This document shows positions 1 through 7,148 of a stretch of 64,000 nt of DNA, in pieces. Every line of letters starts with the position of its first letter. Positions within the stretch are counted from its first letter, which is position 1. The stretch lies in the NCBI RefSeq assembly GCF_013823385.1, contig NZ_PNMA01000005.1, positions 62,001-126,000 of the forward strand, given 5' to 3'. The notes beneath the pieces are model-generated. The model made no database searches. It saw only the letters and a program-made list of their open reading frames with translations, and had not been told where the DNA came from. Source of the DNA: Hyphomonas sp. (GTDB lineage: Bacteria; Pseudomonadota; Alphaproteobacteria; Caulobacterales; Hyphomonadaceae). The translations under genes were made by a program, and so were the position numbers.

Positions 1-1
1 G

Positions 2-352
2 CGGGACCGGTTCGGGACCGAGGAGGAAGTTGAGGTGTCGGCCGTCAATTCAGGCGAAGACGGGCGCGCGCTTTACGGATTTTCGATCCGCAATGTCGGA
101 CGCCGGCTGAATACGGAGCCGCCGATCCGGGAAGAACTGCCCAAATCGGTTGAACATCTCACGAGCCTGGTTGGCCGGATGCCGCTCAAGGACATTGTGC
201 GGGATTCAACCGCCCTGATCGAGCGGCTCTGCATCGAAGCGGCGCTTCGTCTGACCGATGACAACCGCGCCTCGGCAGCCGAAATCCTCGGCCTGAGCCG
301 CCAGGGGCTTTACTCAAAGCTGAACCGGTTCGGCTTCGAGGACAAAGAATAA
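2..352 (+). CDS. ppsR: Transcriptional regulator PpsR/CrtJ, C-terminal part (cut by window edge)
   Basis: The frame is open from the first bases of the window, so this is the 3' end of a longer gene; PpsR is normally about 460-480 aa with PAS domains that lie outside the window. The visible 116 residues hold the linker and the Fis-type helix-turn-helix (pattern NRASAAEILGLSRQGLYSKL) that ends the protein. PpsR/CrtJ is the redox- and light-responsive repressor of bacteriochlorophyll, carotenoid and light-harvesting genes and binds TGT-N12-ACA palindromes. Six such paired sites occur in this window, which supports the assignment. The gene next to it is bchG, as in many photosynthesis clusters. 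A NtrC-like regulator would also have a Fis HTH, but context and motif favour PpsR. Confidence 0.9.
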   Translation, partial: RDRFGTEEEVEVSAVNSGEDGRALYGFSIRNVGRRLNTEPPIREELPKSVEHLTSLVGRMPLKDIVRDSTALIERLCIEAALRLTDDNRASAAEILGLSRQGLYSKLNRFGFEDKE

Positions 353-365
353 TCTGATCTGATTT

Positions 366-409
366 TGTCAAATCGAGTTGACACTATTGAGTGTCAATCT
401 TACGATTTC
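366..409 (+). promoter_or_regulatory. Tandem PpsR boxes and promoter of bchG
   Basis: Box 1 is TGTCAAATCGAGTTGACA (366-383), a perfect TGT-N12-ACA. After an 8-bp spacer, box 2 begins at 392 (TGT-N12-TTC, degenerate right half). TTGACA (378-383) and TACGAT (401-406) are 17 bp apart and look like -35 and -10 elements, so the boxes would cover the promoter. Transcription would start near 413, almost at the first usable ATG of bchG. Confidence 0.75.
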
Positions 410-411
410 TC

Positions 412-1320
412 ATGGTCAGGATGCCTGCAACCGCCGTTGGAAACCGACTGCCGCAACCCGCTGCAGTTCTGGAACTCTTCAAGCCTGTCACCTGGTTTGC
501 GGCGATGTGGGCCTATATGTGCGGCGCTGTTTCGAGCGGCCAGCCCCTCCCGGGAAATCTTCACCTGCTGCTGGGCGGCATGTTGCTGGCGGGCCCCATG
601 GTCTGCGCCTCCAGCCAGGCGGTCAATGACTGGTTTGACCGGCATGTCGATGCGATCAATGAACCCGGCCGGCCAATCCCCTCCGGCCGCATACCGGGAC
701 AATGGGGCCTCTATCTCGCTATCCTCTGGTCCGCGCTGTCATTGCTGCTGGGACTGGCGCTTGGCTTCTGGGCATTCATGGCGACGGTTGCCGCCGTTTT
801 CCTGGCCTGGGCCTACAGCGCCCCGCCGCTGCGCCTGAAGCTCAATGGCTGGTGGGGAAATGCAGCTGTCGGCTTTTCCTATGAAGGCATAGCCTGGCTG
901 ACCGGGGCCGCCGTGATGCTGGGAGGCCTGCCGAACGGTTTCATTTTCTTCCTCGCCATCAGCTATTCGATTGGCGCCCACGGGATCATGACCCTCAATG
1001 ATTTCAAATCCATCGAGGGCGATCAGCAGATGGGGGTTCGCTCACTGCCCGTACAGCTCGGACCGGCACGTGCCGCAAGGCTTGCCTGTGTCATGATGGC
1101 CATACCTCAGATGGCAGTAATCCTTATGCTGATTATTCTGGGCAAGCCGGTGCATGCCGGTATCATTACCGGTCTTCTGGGCGCGCAGGTCTGGCTGATG
1201 GGAGCCCTGCTGGCCGACCCGCGCGGCAAGGCTATCTGGTACAGCTCCACAGGGGTCACGCTTTACGTGCTCGGCATGCTGGTCAGCGCCCTTGCCATTG
1301 CCCCCTGGAGCCTTTCATGA
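412..1320 (+). CDS. bchG: Bacteriochlorophyll synthase (bacteriochlorophyllide a esterase with GGPP/phytyl-PP)
   Basis: UbiA-superfamily prenyltransferase that attaches the C20 alcohol to bacteriochlorophyllide a in the inner membrane. The N-terminal block (PQPAAVLELFKPVTWF) and the prenyl-diphosphate motif NDWFDRHVDAINEP near residue 75 are typical of BchG, and about eight hydrophobic segments follow. Start: the frame is open from a GTG at 391, but that codon borders a PpsR box and precedes the predicted transcription start. ATG 412 or 421 is more likely, giving about 300 aa, normal for the family. No Shine-Dalgarno is visible, so the message may be leaderless. The stop overlaps the next start by 4 bp (ATGA). 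Confidence 0.92.
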   Translation: MVRMPATAVGNRLPQPAAVLELFKPVTWFAAMWAYMCGAVSSGQPLPGNLHLLLGGMLLAGPMVCASSQAVNDWFDRHVDAINEPGRPIPSGRIPGQWGLYLAILWSALSLLLGLALGFWAFMATVAAVFLAWAYSAPPLRLKLNGWWGNAAVGFSYEGIAWLTGAAVMLGGLPNGFIFFLAISYSIGAHGIMTLNDFKSIEGDQQMGVRSLPVQLGPARAARLACVMMAIPQMAVILMLIILGKPVHAGIITGLLGAQVWLMGALLADPRGKAIWYSSTGVTLYVLGMLVSALAIAPWSLS

Positions 1321-2684
1321 CCGCAGCCCTGCCTGCATCAAACTTCGGCTGGTTTGGCATTTTCCGGCTGGGGCTTGTGCAGACTTCTCTTGGCGCGATT
1401 GTCATCCTCATGACATCCACCCTCAACCGGGTGATGGTGGTCGAGCTTGGCCTGGCCGCCGCCATTCCTGGCCTGCTGGTCGGCCTGCACTATGCTGTGC
1501 AGCTCTCCCGCCCCCGCTGGGGCTTTGGCGCCGATACCGGGGGGCGGCGGTCTCCCTGGATCCTTGGCGGGATGAGCGTCCTGGCAGCCGGCGCGGTTCT
1601 GGCATCGATCTCGGCGGCGCTCATGCAGACAAGCCTTGCCGCCGGACTTGCCCTTTCCCTGCTCGCCTTTGGGCTGATAGGGGTGGGTGTGGGCGCCGCA
1701 GGCACGAACCTGCTTGCCCTGCTTGCCATCCGCACGCCGCCAGAACGCAAAGCGGCCGCCGCCGCCATTGTCTGGATCATGATGATCGCTGGCTTCATTC
1801 TGACCGCCGGCATTGGCGGGCAGTTGCTGAAACCCTTCACCTTCGAACGGCTGATCCTCGTGACTGCAGGCACCGGCATGTTGGCAGTGACCCTCACGGG
1901 CCTGGCTCTGTTCCGGCTCGAACCTGCAGCGCCGGCGCGCCCGGCCTCCCCTTCCCCAGAGCCCCGGTCAATCGATTTCCGGGCGGCCTTGGCGGAGATA
2001 TGGGATGAGCCCGAAGCGCGGCGGTTTACGGTGTTCGTTTTCGTGTCGATGCTGGCCTACAGCGCGCAGGACCTGATCCTGGAGCCCTTCGCCGGGATCG
2101 TGCACGGATACAGCGCCGGCGGCTCCACCCAACTTGCTGGCATACAGAATATCGGCACCCTGATTGGCATGATCGCTGTGGCGCTGGCCGGAACGCTGGC
2201 TGGCAAGTCCCGCCCCGGCTTCATGCGCGCCTGGACGATCGGTGGGTGCCTGGCCTCGGCGGCAAGCCTTCTGGCCATGGCCATCGGAACCCAGACGCTC
2301 GGCGCCAGTTGGCCCCTCCTGCCAAACATTCTCGCCCTTGGCGTGGCCAATGGCGTTTTTGCCGTATCCGCCATCGGATCCATGATGACGCTGGCCAGCA
2401 CGGGGCGCGCATCCCGGGAGGGCACAAGGATGGGCCTGTGGGGCGCCTCGCAGGCCATCGCCTTCGGCCTCGGGGGACTTGCCGGGGCGGTGTCGCTTGA
2501 TGTTGCGCGCCTGATCTTTGCAGACGCTGTTTCGGCGTTTTCGATTGTGTTTGCGGTCGAAGGCGCGCTGTTCGTAGCGGCGGCCGGCCTGGCTGCGCGC
2601 CTGACCTATGGATCTCGTGATACCTCGCGGGTGCCCCTGCTTCCGGCAGGCGAATTCCGGCTGGCTGAAGGGAGAAAGTCATGA
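1317..2684 (+). CDS. bch2: BCD-family MFS transporter (PucC/LhaA-like, Bch2/ORF428 type)
   Basis: 455 aa with about twelve membrane segments. Between bchG and bchP, purple bacteria usually carry a PucC/LhaA-family protein of the major facilitator superfamily, thought to help assemble or deliver pigments to light-harvesting complexes. The early Y-A-V-Q-L-S-R-P-R-W-G-F-G-A-D block is typical of the family. ATGA overlaps at both ends (with bchG and bchP) suggest translational coupling. The substrate is not known; the role is inferred from the family and location. Confidence 0.85.
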   Translation: MTAALPASNFGWFGIFRLGLVQTSLGAIVILMTSTLNRVMVVELGLAAAIPGLLVGLHYAVQLSRPRWGFGADTGGRRSPWILGGMSVLAAGAVLASISAALMQTSLAAGLALSLLAFGLIGVGVGAAGTNLLALLAIRTPPERKAAAAAIVWIMMIAGFILTAGIGGQLLKPFTFERLILVTAGTGMLAVTLTGLALFRLEPAAPARPASPSPEPRSIDFRAALAEIWDEPEARRFTVFVFVSMLAYSAQDLILEPFAGIVHGYSAGGSTQLAGIQNIGTLIGMIAVALAGTLAGKSRPGFMRAWTIGGCLASAASLLAMAIGTQTLGASWPLLPNILALGVANGVFAVSAIGSMMTLASTGRASREGTRMGLWGASQAIAFGLGGLAGAVSLDVARLIFADAVSAFSIVFAVEGALFVAAAGLAARLTYGSRDTSRVPLLPAGEFRLAEGRKS

Positions 2685-3901
2685 GCCCGGCATACCTGGA
2701 GACGCCGCACATTTTTGATGCGGTCATTGTGGGCGGCGGGCCTGCGGGCGCGACGGCGGCGCATGATCTGGCATCGGCCGGGCGCAGCGTGCTGCTGCTG
2801 GATAAATCCGGCCGTATCAAACCCTGTGGCGGCGCCATCCCGCCGCGCCTGATCGAGGATTTCGACATTCCCGCAAGCCTGCTTGTGGCGCGGGCAAGCC
2901 ATGCCCGGATGATCGCGCCTTCTGGCCGGAGCGTGGATATGGCCGTGCAGGGCGGGACCGTGGGCATGGTGGACCGTGAGCATTTCGATGAATGGCTGCG
3001 GGAACGCGCGGCGCAGGCCGGGGCGCAGCGCCGGGACGGCTTCTTCACCCGCTTTCTGCGCGATGAAGACGGCGTCGCGGTTGTCGAATATGAGCCCAAG
3101 GAGGGCGGCGCGGCTTTACGCGTGCGGGCACGTTGCGTGATCGGCGCAGACGGCGCGCGCTCCCGCGTCGCGGCCCAGGCCATTCCGGGCGGCGGCGAGA
3201 CACGCTGTGTCTTTGCCTATCATGAAATCATCCGTTCACCCCAGCCGGGTGAAAACGGCTTTGATCCGGATCGCTGCGAGATTTATTATCAGGGCCATCT
3301 GTCGCCTGATTTCTATGCCTGGATCTTCCCTCATGGGGATACGGCCAGTGTGGGCGTCGGCAGCGCGCGGAAGGGATTTTCCCTGCGTGACGCCATCCGT
3401 ACCCTGCGCAAGGAAACCGGGCTGGAGGGAGCCCAGCTCATCCGGAAGGAAGGCGCGCCGATACCGCTCAAACCTCTCAAGCGCTGGGATAATGGCCGGG
3501 ATGTCATCCTCGCCGGGGACGCCGCAGGGTGCGTCGCGCCAGCCTCTGGAGAGGGCATCTATTATGCCATGCTCGGCGGGCGGGAAGCGGCCAGTTCGGT
3601 GAAGGAATTTCTGGAAACCAACAATGCCCGCGCGCTGGCCGGAACCCGCAAGAGATACATGAAGGCGCATGGCCGGGTGTTCATGATCCTGGGGATCATG
3701 CAGCATTTCTGGTATCGCTCCGACAAGCGCCGGGAGGGATTTGTGGCCATGTGCAATGACCGCGATGTCCAGCGGTTGACCTGGGACGCCTATCTCAACA
3801 AGCGGTTGAGCAAGCCGGACCACATGGCACACCTGCGGATATTCCTGAAGGACACCGCACATCTGCTCGGCCTTTCGCCAAGCCGGCCCAGGGAATCGTG
3901 A
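2681..3901 (+). CDS. bchP: Geranylgeranyl reductase (bacteriochlorophyll/GGPP reductase)
   Basis: 406-aa flavoprotein that reduces the geranylgeranyl tail of bacteriochlorophyll to phytyl. The dinucleotide-binding motif VGGGPAGATAAHDLA lies near residues 14-28, the PCGGAIPPRL block follows, and the second FAD motif DVILAGDAAGCVAPASGEGI is near residue 280. Length matches BchP (about 390-400 aa). It is coupled by a 4-bp overlap to the transporter upstream and to the tspO fragment downstream. Confidence 0.94.
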   Translation: MSPAYLETPHIFDAVIVGGGPAGATAAHDLASAGRSVLLLDKSGRIKPCGGAIPPRLIEDFDIPASLLVARASHARMIAPSGRSVDMAVQGGTVGMVDREHFDEWLRERAAQAGAQRRDGFFTRFLRDEDGVAVVEYEPKEGGAALRVRARCVIGADGARSRVAAQAIPGGGETRCVFAYHEIIRSPQPGENGFDPDRCEIYYQGHLSPDFYAWIFPHGDTASVGVGSARKGFSLRDAIRTLRKETGLEGAQLIRKEGAPIPLKPLKRWDNGRDVILAGDAAGCVAPASGEGIYYAMLGGREAASSVKEFLETNNARALAGTRKRYMKAHGRVFMILGIMQHFWYRSDKRREGFVAMCNDRDVQRLTWDAYLNKRLSKPDHMAHLRIFLKDTAHLLGLSPSRPRES

Positions 3902-4155
3902 GCCTCGCAAAGCATCGCTGGCGGCCTCTTCTGATTGCGGCGGGCGCAGCGCTTCCCACAGCTTTTGCCGGCGGATCCATGACGAAGATCGACGCCTGGT
4001 ACCGGGGACTTGAAAAGTCTTCTCTCAATCCGCCTGACTGGGTGTTCGCACCGGCCTGGACCCTCATCTACACGCTGGCTGCCCTTGCCGCAGCGGCGGG
4101 ATGGCTCAATTACAAGGTTGTTGAACTCAACGGACCCTTCGGCGCAGGATCATGA
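3898..4155 (+). CDS. tspO: Truncated TspO/MBR-family protein (N-terminal half only)
   Basis: 85 aa. Residues 28-70 (TKIDAWYRGLEKSSLNPPDW and VFAPAWTLIYTLAAL) match the first loop and second helix of TspO, the tryptophan-rich tetrapyrrole-binding membrane protein that modulates photosynthesis gene expression in Rhodobacter. Full TspO is about 160 aa with five helices. Here the protein stops after helix 2, and the following ORF does not look like the missing half. The reading frame is clean and coupled by ATGA overlaps on both sides, so it may still be translated. Either a decayed remnant or a two-helix derivative. Confidence 0.65.
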   Translation: MSLAKHRWRPLLIAAGAALPTAFAGGSMTKIDAWYRGLEKSSLNPPDWVFAPAWTLIYTLAALAAAAGWLNYKVVELNGPFGAGS

Positions 4156-4454
4156 CGATCACCCCCGCTCATATCGATCTGATCATTCTTGCCGTAGGCG
4201 GAGAGTTTCTGCTGTTGGCCTGGCTGCTCCTGCGGGCGGGGGCGCGCAGCTGGATCTTGCCGGCCTTCTGGTTTCTGGCGAGCGGCGCCCTCCTGATGGG
4301 CGCGCTTCGATTGGCACTTGCCGGCAGCAGCAGCGGTGTGATCGCCCTTCCCCTGCTGGGCAGCCTTGTCACACATCTGCTGCTCATCCATGCGGCCTGG
4401 CAGCGCATAAAAAAGGCCAGGCCCTGTGAGCGGACCTGGCCAAGTTTGGGATAG
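4152..4454 (+). CDS. Unrecognised 100-aa membrane protein at end of bchG-bchP operon
   Basis: I do not recognise this family. Three hydrophobic stretches (about residues 8-28, 33-55 and 62-82) and a basic tail predict a small inner-membrane protein. It starts inside the tspO-fragment stop (ATGA), so it is coupled to the bacteriochlorophyll genes. Its last ~14 codons run through the inverted repeat that terminates the opposing puf operon. It might replace the lost half of TspO as a separate chain, but no TspO motif is visible. Confidence 0.6.
   Translation: MTITPAHIDLIILAVGGEFLLLAWLLLRAGARSWILPAFWFLASGALLMGALRLALAGSSSGVIALPLLGSLVTHLLLIHAAWQRIKKARPCERTWPSLG
4409..4441 (-). terminator. Rho-independent terminator of the puf operon
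   Basis: Read on the - strand just after pufM: a 7-bp stem GGCCAGG (4435-4441) / CCTGGCC (4415-4421) followed by six T (4409-4414). It lies inside the 3' end of the opposing 100-aa ORF. Confidence 0.85.
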
Positions 4455-4472
4455 CTGAGAGGTTTCAGCTAC

Positions 4473-5396
4473 TTAGAAGCGCGCAAAGCCATTCTCCGCG
4501 CCCCACAGGAACCAGTTATCAACAACCGTTCCGGTGAGCAGTACGCCGATCCCGCCGGTGATCGGGCAAAGGATGGCAAACCACCAGGCCCAGCGGTGGA
4601 TCGACTCCATCGAGGCATTGAAGCCCATCGTCCAGCGCCAGAACAGCGCGGCCCGCTCCGAGGCTGTCCCCCGGTCCGTGATCTGCTCGATCTCACGCTC
4701 ACCGCCATACCGGCCAACCGCCAGAATGGTTGCCGCGTGCATCGCGAACAGAAGCGCTGACCCGTAGAGGAACGCAATCGAGAGCATGTGGAAGGGATTG
4801 TAGAAAAAGTTCCCGTAGAGCAGGGACAGATTGTTCGTCCAGTCCAGATGCGAGAATATCCCGAAGGGCACCGCCTCCGACCAGCTTCCCATCATCACGG
4901 GACGGATGAAGCCGCAGACCAGGTAAAGCCAGATGGCTGCGGCAAAGCCCCAGCAGATATGGGTTCCCAGGCCAAGCTGGATCGCGCGCCGGTAAGATCG
5001 CACCCACCAGAGAATGATGGAAGACGTCAGGAAGAAACCCGCCATCAGCCACCATCCGCCTTCATGCAGGGGCATGAAGAGGGTGAGTCCATGTTCCGGA
5101 AGAGGCTGATCAAGTGACAGCCAGGGCAGCTGGCCAAAAAACTTGATCGGATCCCATCCCACACTGGCCCACATGTTGAGACCGATGATCTCGATCGCGA
5201 TGAACCCGCACAGAAGCGAGGCAATGCCCGACCAGCCGAGATAGAGAGGCCCGATCTGCGCATCCCCAATCCGCCCCAGAAGGTGGCTTGTCGACGTGAT
5301 GCGATAGCGCGGCTCGTCTCCGGGGCCCTCAACCACACCGTAGTCGATATGGCCGCGGACCTGGGTTTGGGTGAAAATATTCTGATAGTCTGTCAT
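4473..5396 (-). CDS. pufM: Photosynthetic reaction centre M subunit
   Basis: 307 aa, the usual length. It is one of the two core transmembrane chains of the type II reaction centre. Visible signatures include [23 protein letters not shown], whose last His is the special-pair ligand in the family, then [20 protein letters not shown] and the iron-site region [20 protein letters not shown]. Start follows AGG at 9-nt spacing, 12 bp after pufL. No pufC follows; the operon ends in a terminator. Confidence 0.98.
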   Translation of the reverse strand: MTDYQNIFTQTQVRGHIDYGVVEGPGDEPRYRITSTSHLLGRIGDAQIGPLYLGWSGIASLLCGFIAIEIIGLNMWASVGWDPIKFFGQLPWLSLDQPLPEHGLTLFMPLHEGGWWLMAGFFLTSSIILWWVRSYRRAIQLGLGTHICWGFAAAIWLYLVCGFIRPVMMGSWSEAVPFGIFSHLDWTNNLSLLYGNFFYNPFHMLSIAFLYGSALLFAMHAATILAVGRYGGEREIEQITDRGTASERAALFWRWTMGFNASMESIHRWAWWFAILCPITGGIGVLLTGTVVDNWFLWGAENGFARF

Positions 5397-5408
5397 CGGA
5401 CTGGACCT

Positions 5409-6236
5409 TTACATGCGCCAGATCGGGAAGTTCTTCCACGCATTCCACCAGTCGATCCAGGAGCCCTCATAGAAGGGGCCGGAAATGACAATGCAGATCG
5501 CGCTCCATATACCCGCCGAAAGGGCAAGGAAGAGGCCCACGCGGTGGATGCCGAGGGTGCCCACCGAATAGCCGATGAAGTCGCGGAAGAACGCGTTCTC
5601 GTGCTCGGGGGTTTTGACGGTTTTTCCGCGGCCGGGATTGGTGGCCGACAGGACGAGACCGCCATGCAGGGCCAGAGCGAGTGTGGTTGTGAAGAAGAAG
5701 GTGATCGCCACCATATGGGCGGGATTGTAGTGAAAGTTTCCGTAGGCATAGCCCGTGTTGGAAACCCAATCGAGATGGCTCATGATGCCATAAGGAAACC
5801 CATGACCCCACGCCCCCATCAAGAAGGGCCGTATGACCACCAGTGTCACATAGGCAAATATTGCCACGCCAAAGGCAATCGGAACGTGCAGACCCATGCC
5901 GAGCTTCCGTGATATTTCGACTTCACGCAGGGCCCAGGAAACAAATGCGCCGATGGCGCAGATCGTTACGATTTGCCAGATACCCCCGTCCGCCATCGGA
6001 GCAAGTTGCAACCCATACTCTATGGGTGGCGGATCAATGCTGATAAGCCAGGGGTTCCAAGTGTCCTCCATCGAAGCACCAAGGAAGATCAGGGCTGTTC
6101 CCAGGAAGGCGAAGAAAGCGGCAGTTACGCCGAAGAATCCGACATAGAAGGGGCCGATCCAGAAATCGAACAGATCTCCTCCGAGCAGCGTTCCGCCGCG
6201 GATCCGGTACTTTCGTTCAAAATTTAGTAGCGCCAT
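5409..6236 (-). CDS. pufL: Photosynthetic reaction centre L subunit
   Basis: 275 aa, five membrane helices. [22 protein letters not shown] carries the accessory and special-pair histidines expected in PufL. The start has a strong upstream purine-rich site (GGAGGATGGAG). It forms the reaction-centre core with PufM and PuhA; puhA is not in this window. Confidence 0.98.
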   Translation of the reverse strand: MALLNFERKYRIRGGTLLGGDLFDFWIGPFYVGFFGVTAAFFAFLGTALIFLGASMEDTWNPWLISIDPPPIEYGLQLAPMADGGIWQIVTICAIGAFVSWALREVEISRKLGMGLHVPIAFGVAIFAYVTLVVIRPFLMGAWGHGFPYGIMSHLDWVSNTGYAYGNFHYNPAHMVAITFFFTTTLALALHGGLVLSATNPGRGKTVKTPEHENAFFRDFIGYSVGTLGIHRVGLFLALSAGIWSAICIVISGPFYEGSWIDWWNAWKNFPIWRM

Positions 6237-6311
6237 GTTGCAGCTCCATCCTCCGGCGCCGCCCGCTATGCTGCTGCGGACTTCAACGCCCCAACTCGAA
6301 TTGCAAGTGTA

Positions 6312-6343
6312 TTCCGGGCGGATGGTCAGCCACCCGCCCGGAA
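6312..6343 (-). promoter_or_regulatory. Intercistronic hairpin between pufA and pufL
   Basis: Ten-bp perfect inverted repeat (6312-6321 TTCCGGGCGG with 6334-6343 CCGCCCGGAA); the 12-nt loop can pair three more bases. It starts 5 bp downstream of pufA. In Rhodobacter a hairpin here protects the pufBA mRNA from 3' decay and so raises LH1 over reaction-centre protein. No T-run follows, which fits an mRNA-stability element better than a terminator. Confidence 0.8.
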
Positions 6344-6348
6344 CGCTG

Positions 6349-6531
6349 TCAGGCTTGCTGAACCGGGGCTTCGACTGTCAGCTCTGCCACAGCTGTCGGC
6401 GCAGTGCCGAGCCAGTTGAAGCGGGGTGAACTGAGCAGAATGAAGTGAATCAGCAGCGCGAGCACGAAAAGAAAAACAGATAGAGCCACCAGCACGCGCC
6501 GGGGATCGAAAAGGAGCCAAAGTCTCCACAT
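6349..6531 (-). CDS. pufA: LH1 antenna alpha polypeptide
   Basis: 60 aa: [17 protein letters not shown] at the N terminus and a single helix with the bacteriochlorophyll-binding His in IHFILLSS, as in LH1 alpha. The start follows AGGAGG with good spacing. It pairs with PufB to form the ring around the reaction centre. It lies 12 bp after pufB and 112 bp before pufL, with the intercistronic hairpin between. Confidence 0.95.
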   Translation of the reverse strand: MWRLWLLFDPRRVLVALSVFLFVLALLIHFILLSSPRFNWLGTAPTAVAELTVEAPVQQA

Positions 6532-6543
6532 GTCTCAGTCCTC

Positions 6544-6774
6544 CTATCCTTTGAGACTTACGAATGATGTCGCAAGTCTCAGCCCATCTTCAATCATGGC
6601 ATATCCGCCGGGTCCGGGGATCCAGGGTCGCCATGACCAGACCAGGGCGTGAGCCACAATTGCAATCAGTGTAAAGAGCAGGAAGCTCATTACAAAGATC
6701 TTGTGGAACTCTTGGGCCTCGGATGCCGTCAACCCTGTCAGCGACCCAGTCCTTTCATTTGTATTTTCGGCCAT
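6544..6774 (-). CDS. pufB: LH1 antenna beta polypeptide with extended C terminus
   Basis: 76 aa. Residues 12-52 carry the canonical LH1 beta core ([27 protein letters not shown]) with the bacteriochlorophyll-ligand His in the helix. Many beta chains end at W-R-P-W plus one or two residues (about 50 aa). This one runs on ~24 residues ([20 protein letters not shown]...). The start has GGAG at 7 nt. The extension would lie on the periplasmic side. Confidence 0.95.
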   Translation of the reverse strand: MAENTNERTGSLTGLTASEAQEFHKIFVMSFLLFTLIAIVAHALVWSWRPWIPGPGGYAMIEDGLRLATSFVSLKG

Positions 6775-6891
6775 TCACAATCTCCGTTCATGGTCCTAGG
6801 TCAATGACCGCAGCAGCACCCTGCCGCGGCCCAATTGACGCCCGGTTTTCCGGAACGCCAAAAGCTCTTCAATTCCACTCAACACGCTCCG

Positions 6892-7113
6892 CTAACGGAA
6901 CACGTAAAACCATGGAACGATGCTGTGGGTCAAATCAGATGCCTCGGCGACAACTGACATCCCTCTGCGGCGTTCATTGCCAGGGCTTCCAGGAAAGACT
7001 CGTCCTGCGAGCGCGGTGAGCAGGAGAACAGGAAACAGAAGGCGCTTCATGAAGGCCATGCTGCGTTTGTCGCGTTCCCGCCAGTCCAGTATGTCTGCGC
7101 TGCGAATTTCCAT
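6892..7113 (-). CDS. pufQ: Putative PufQ-like small membrane protein
   Basis: 73 aa (76 if the ATG at 7122 is used; the later ATG is better spaced from AGGAGGAG). There is one hydrophobic helix (MKRLLFPVLLLTALAG) and a C-terminal block AEASDLTHSIVPWFYVF that resembles the AxAxxxTPxIF ending of PufQ. The position between bchZ and pufB is where PufQ, a protein needed for bacteriochlorophyll supply, normally sits. Sequence likeness is weak, so the name rests partly on location. The 117 bp between this gene and pufB show no other ORF. Confidence 0.55.
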   Translation of the reverse strand: MEIRSADILDWRERDKRSMAFMKRLLFPVLLLTALAGRVFPGSPGNERRRGMSVVAEASDLTHSIVPWFYVFR

Positions 7114-7148
7114 GATGTTCATCTCCTCCTTGAGCCAGGCGCCTGTAT

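Noticed and set aside
4152-4454. Frameshifted second half of TspO
   Set aside because: The 100-aa protein lacks the tryptophan- and asparagine-containing motifs of TspO helices 3-5, and I saw no such motifs in the other two frames.
6780-7148. PpsR box directly before pufQ/pufB
   Set aside because: The nearest TGT...ACA match there has a 14-bp gap instead of 12 and no partner box; puf expression seems to depend on the crtE and bchC promoters.
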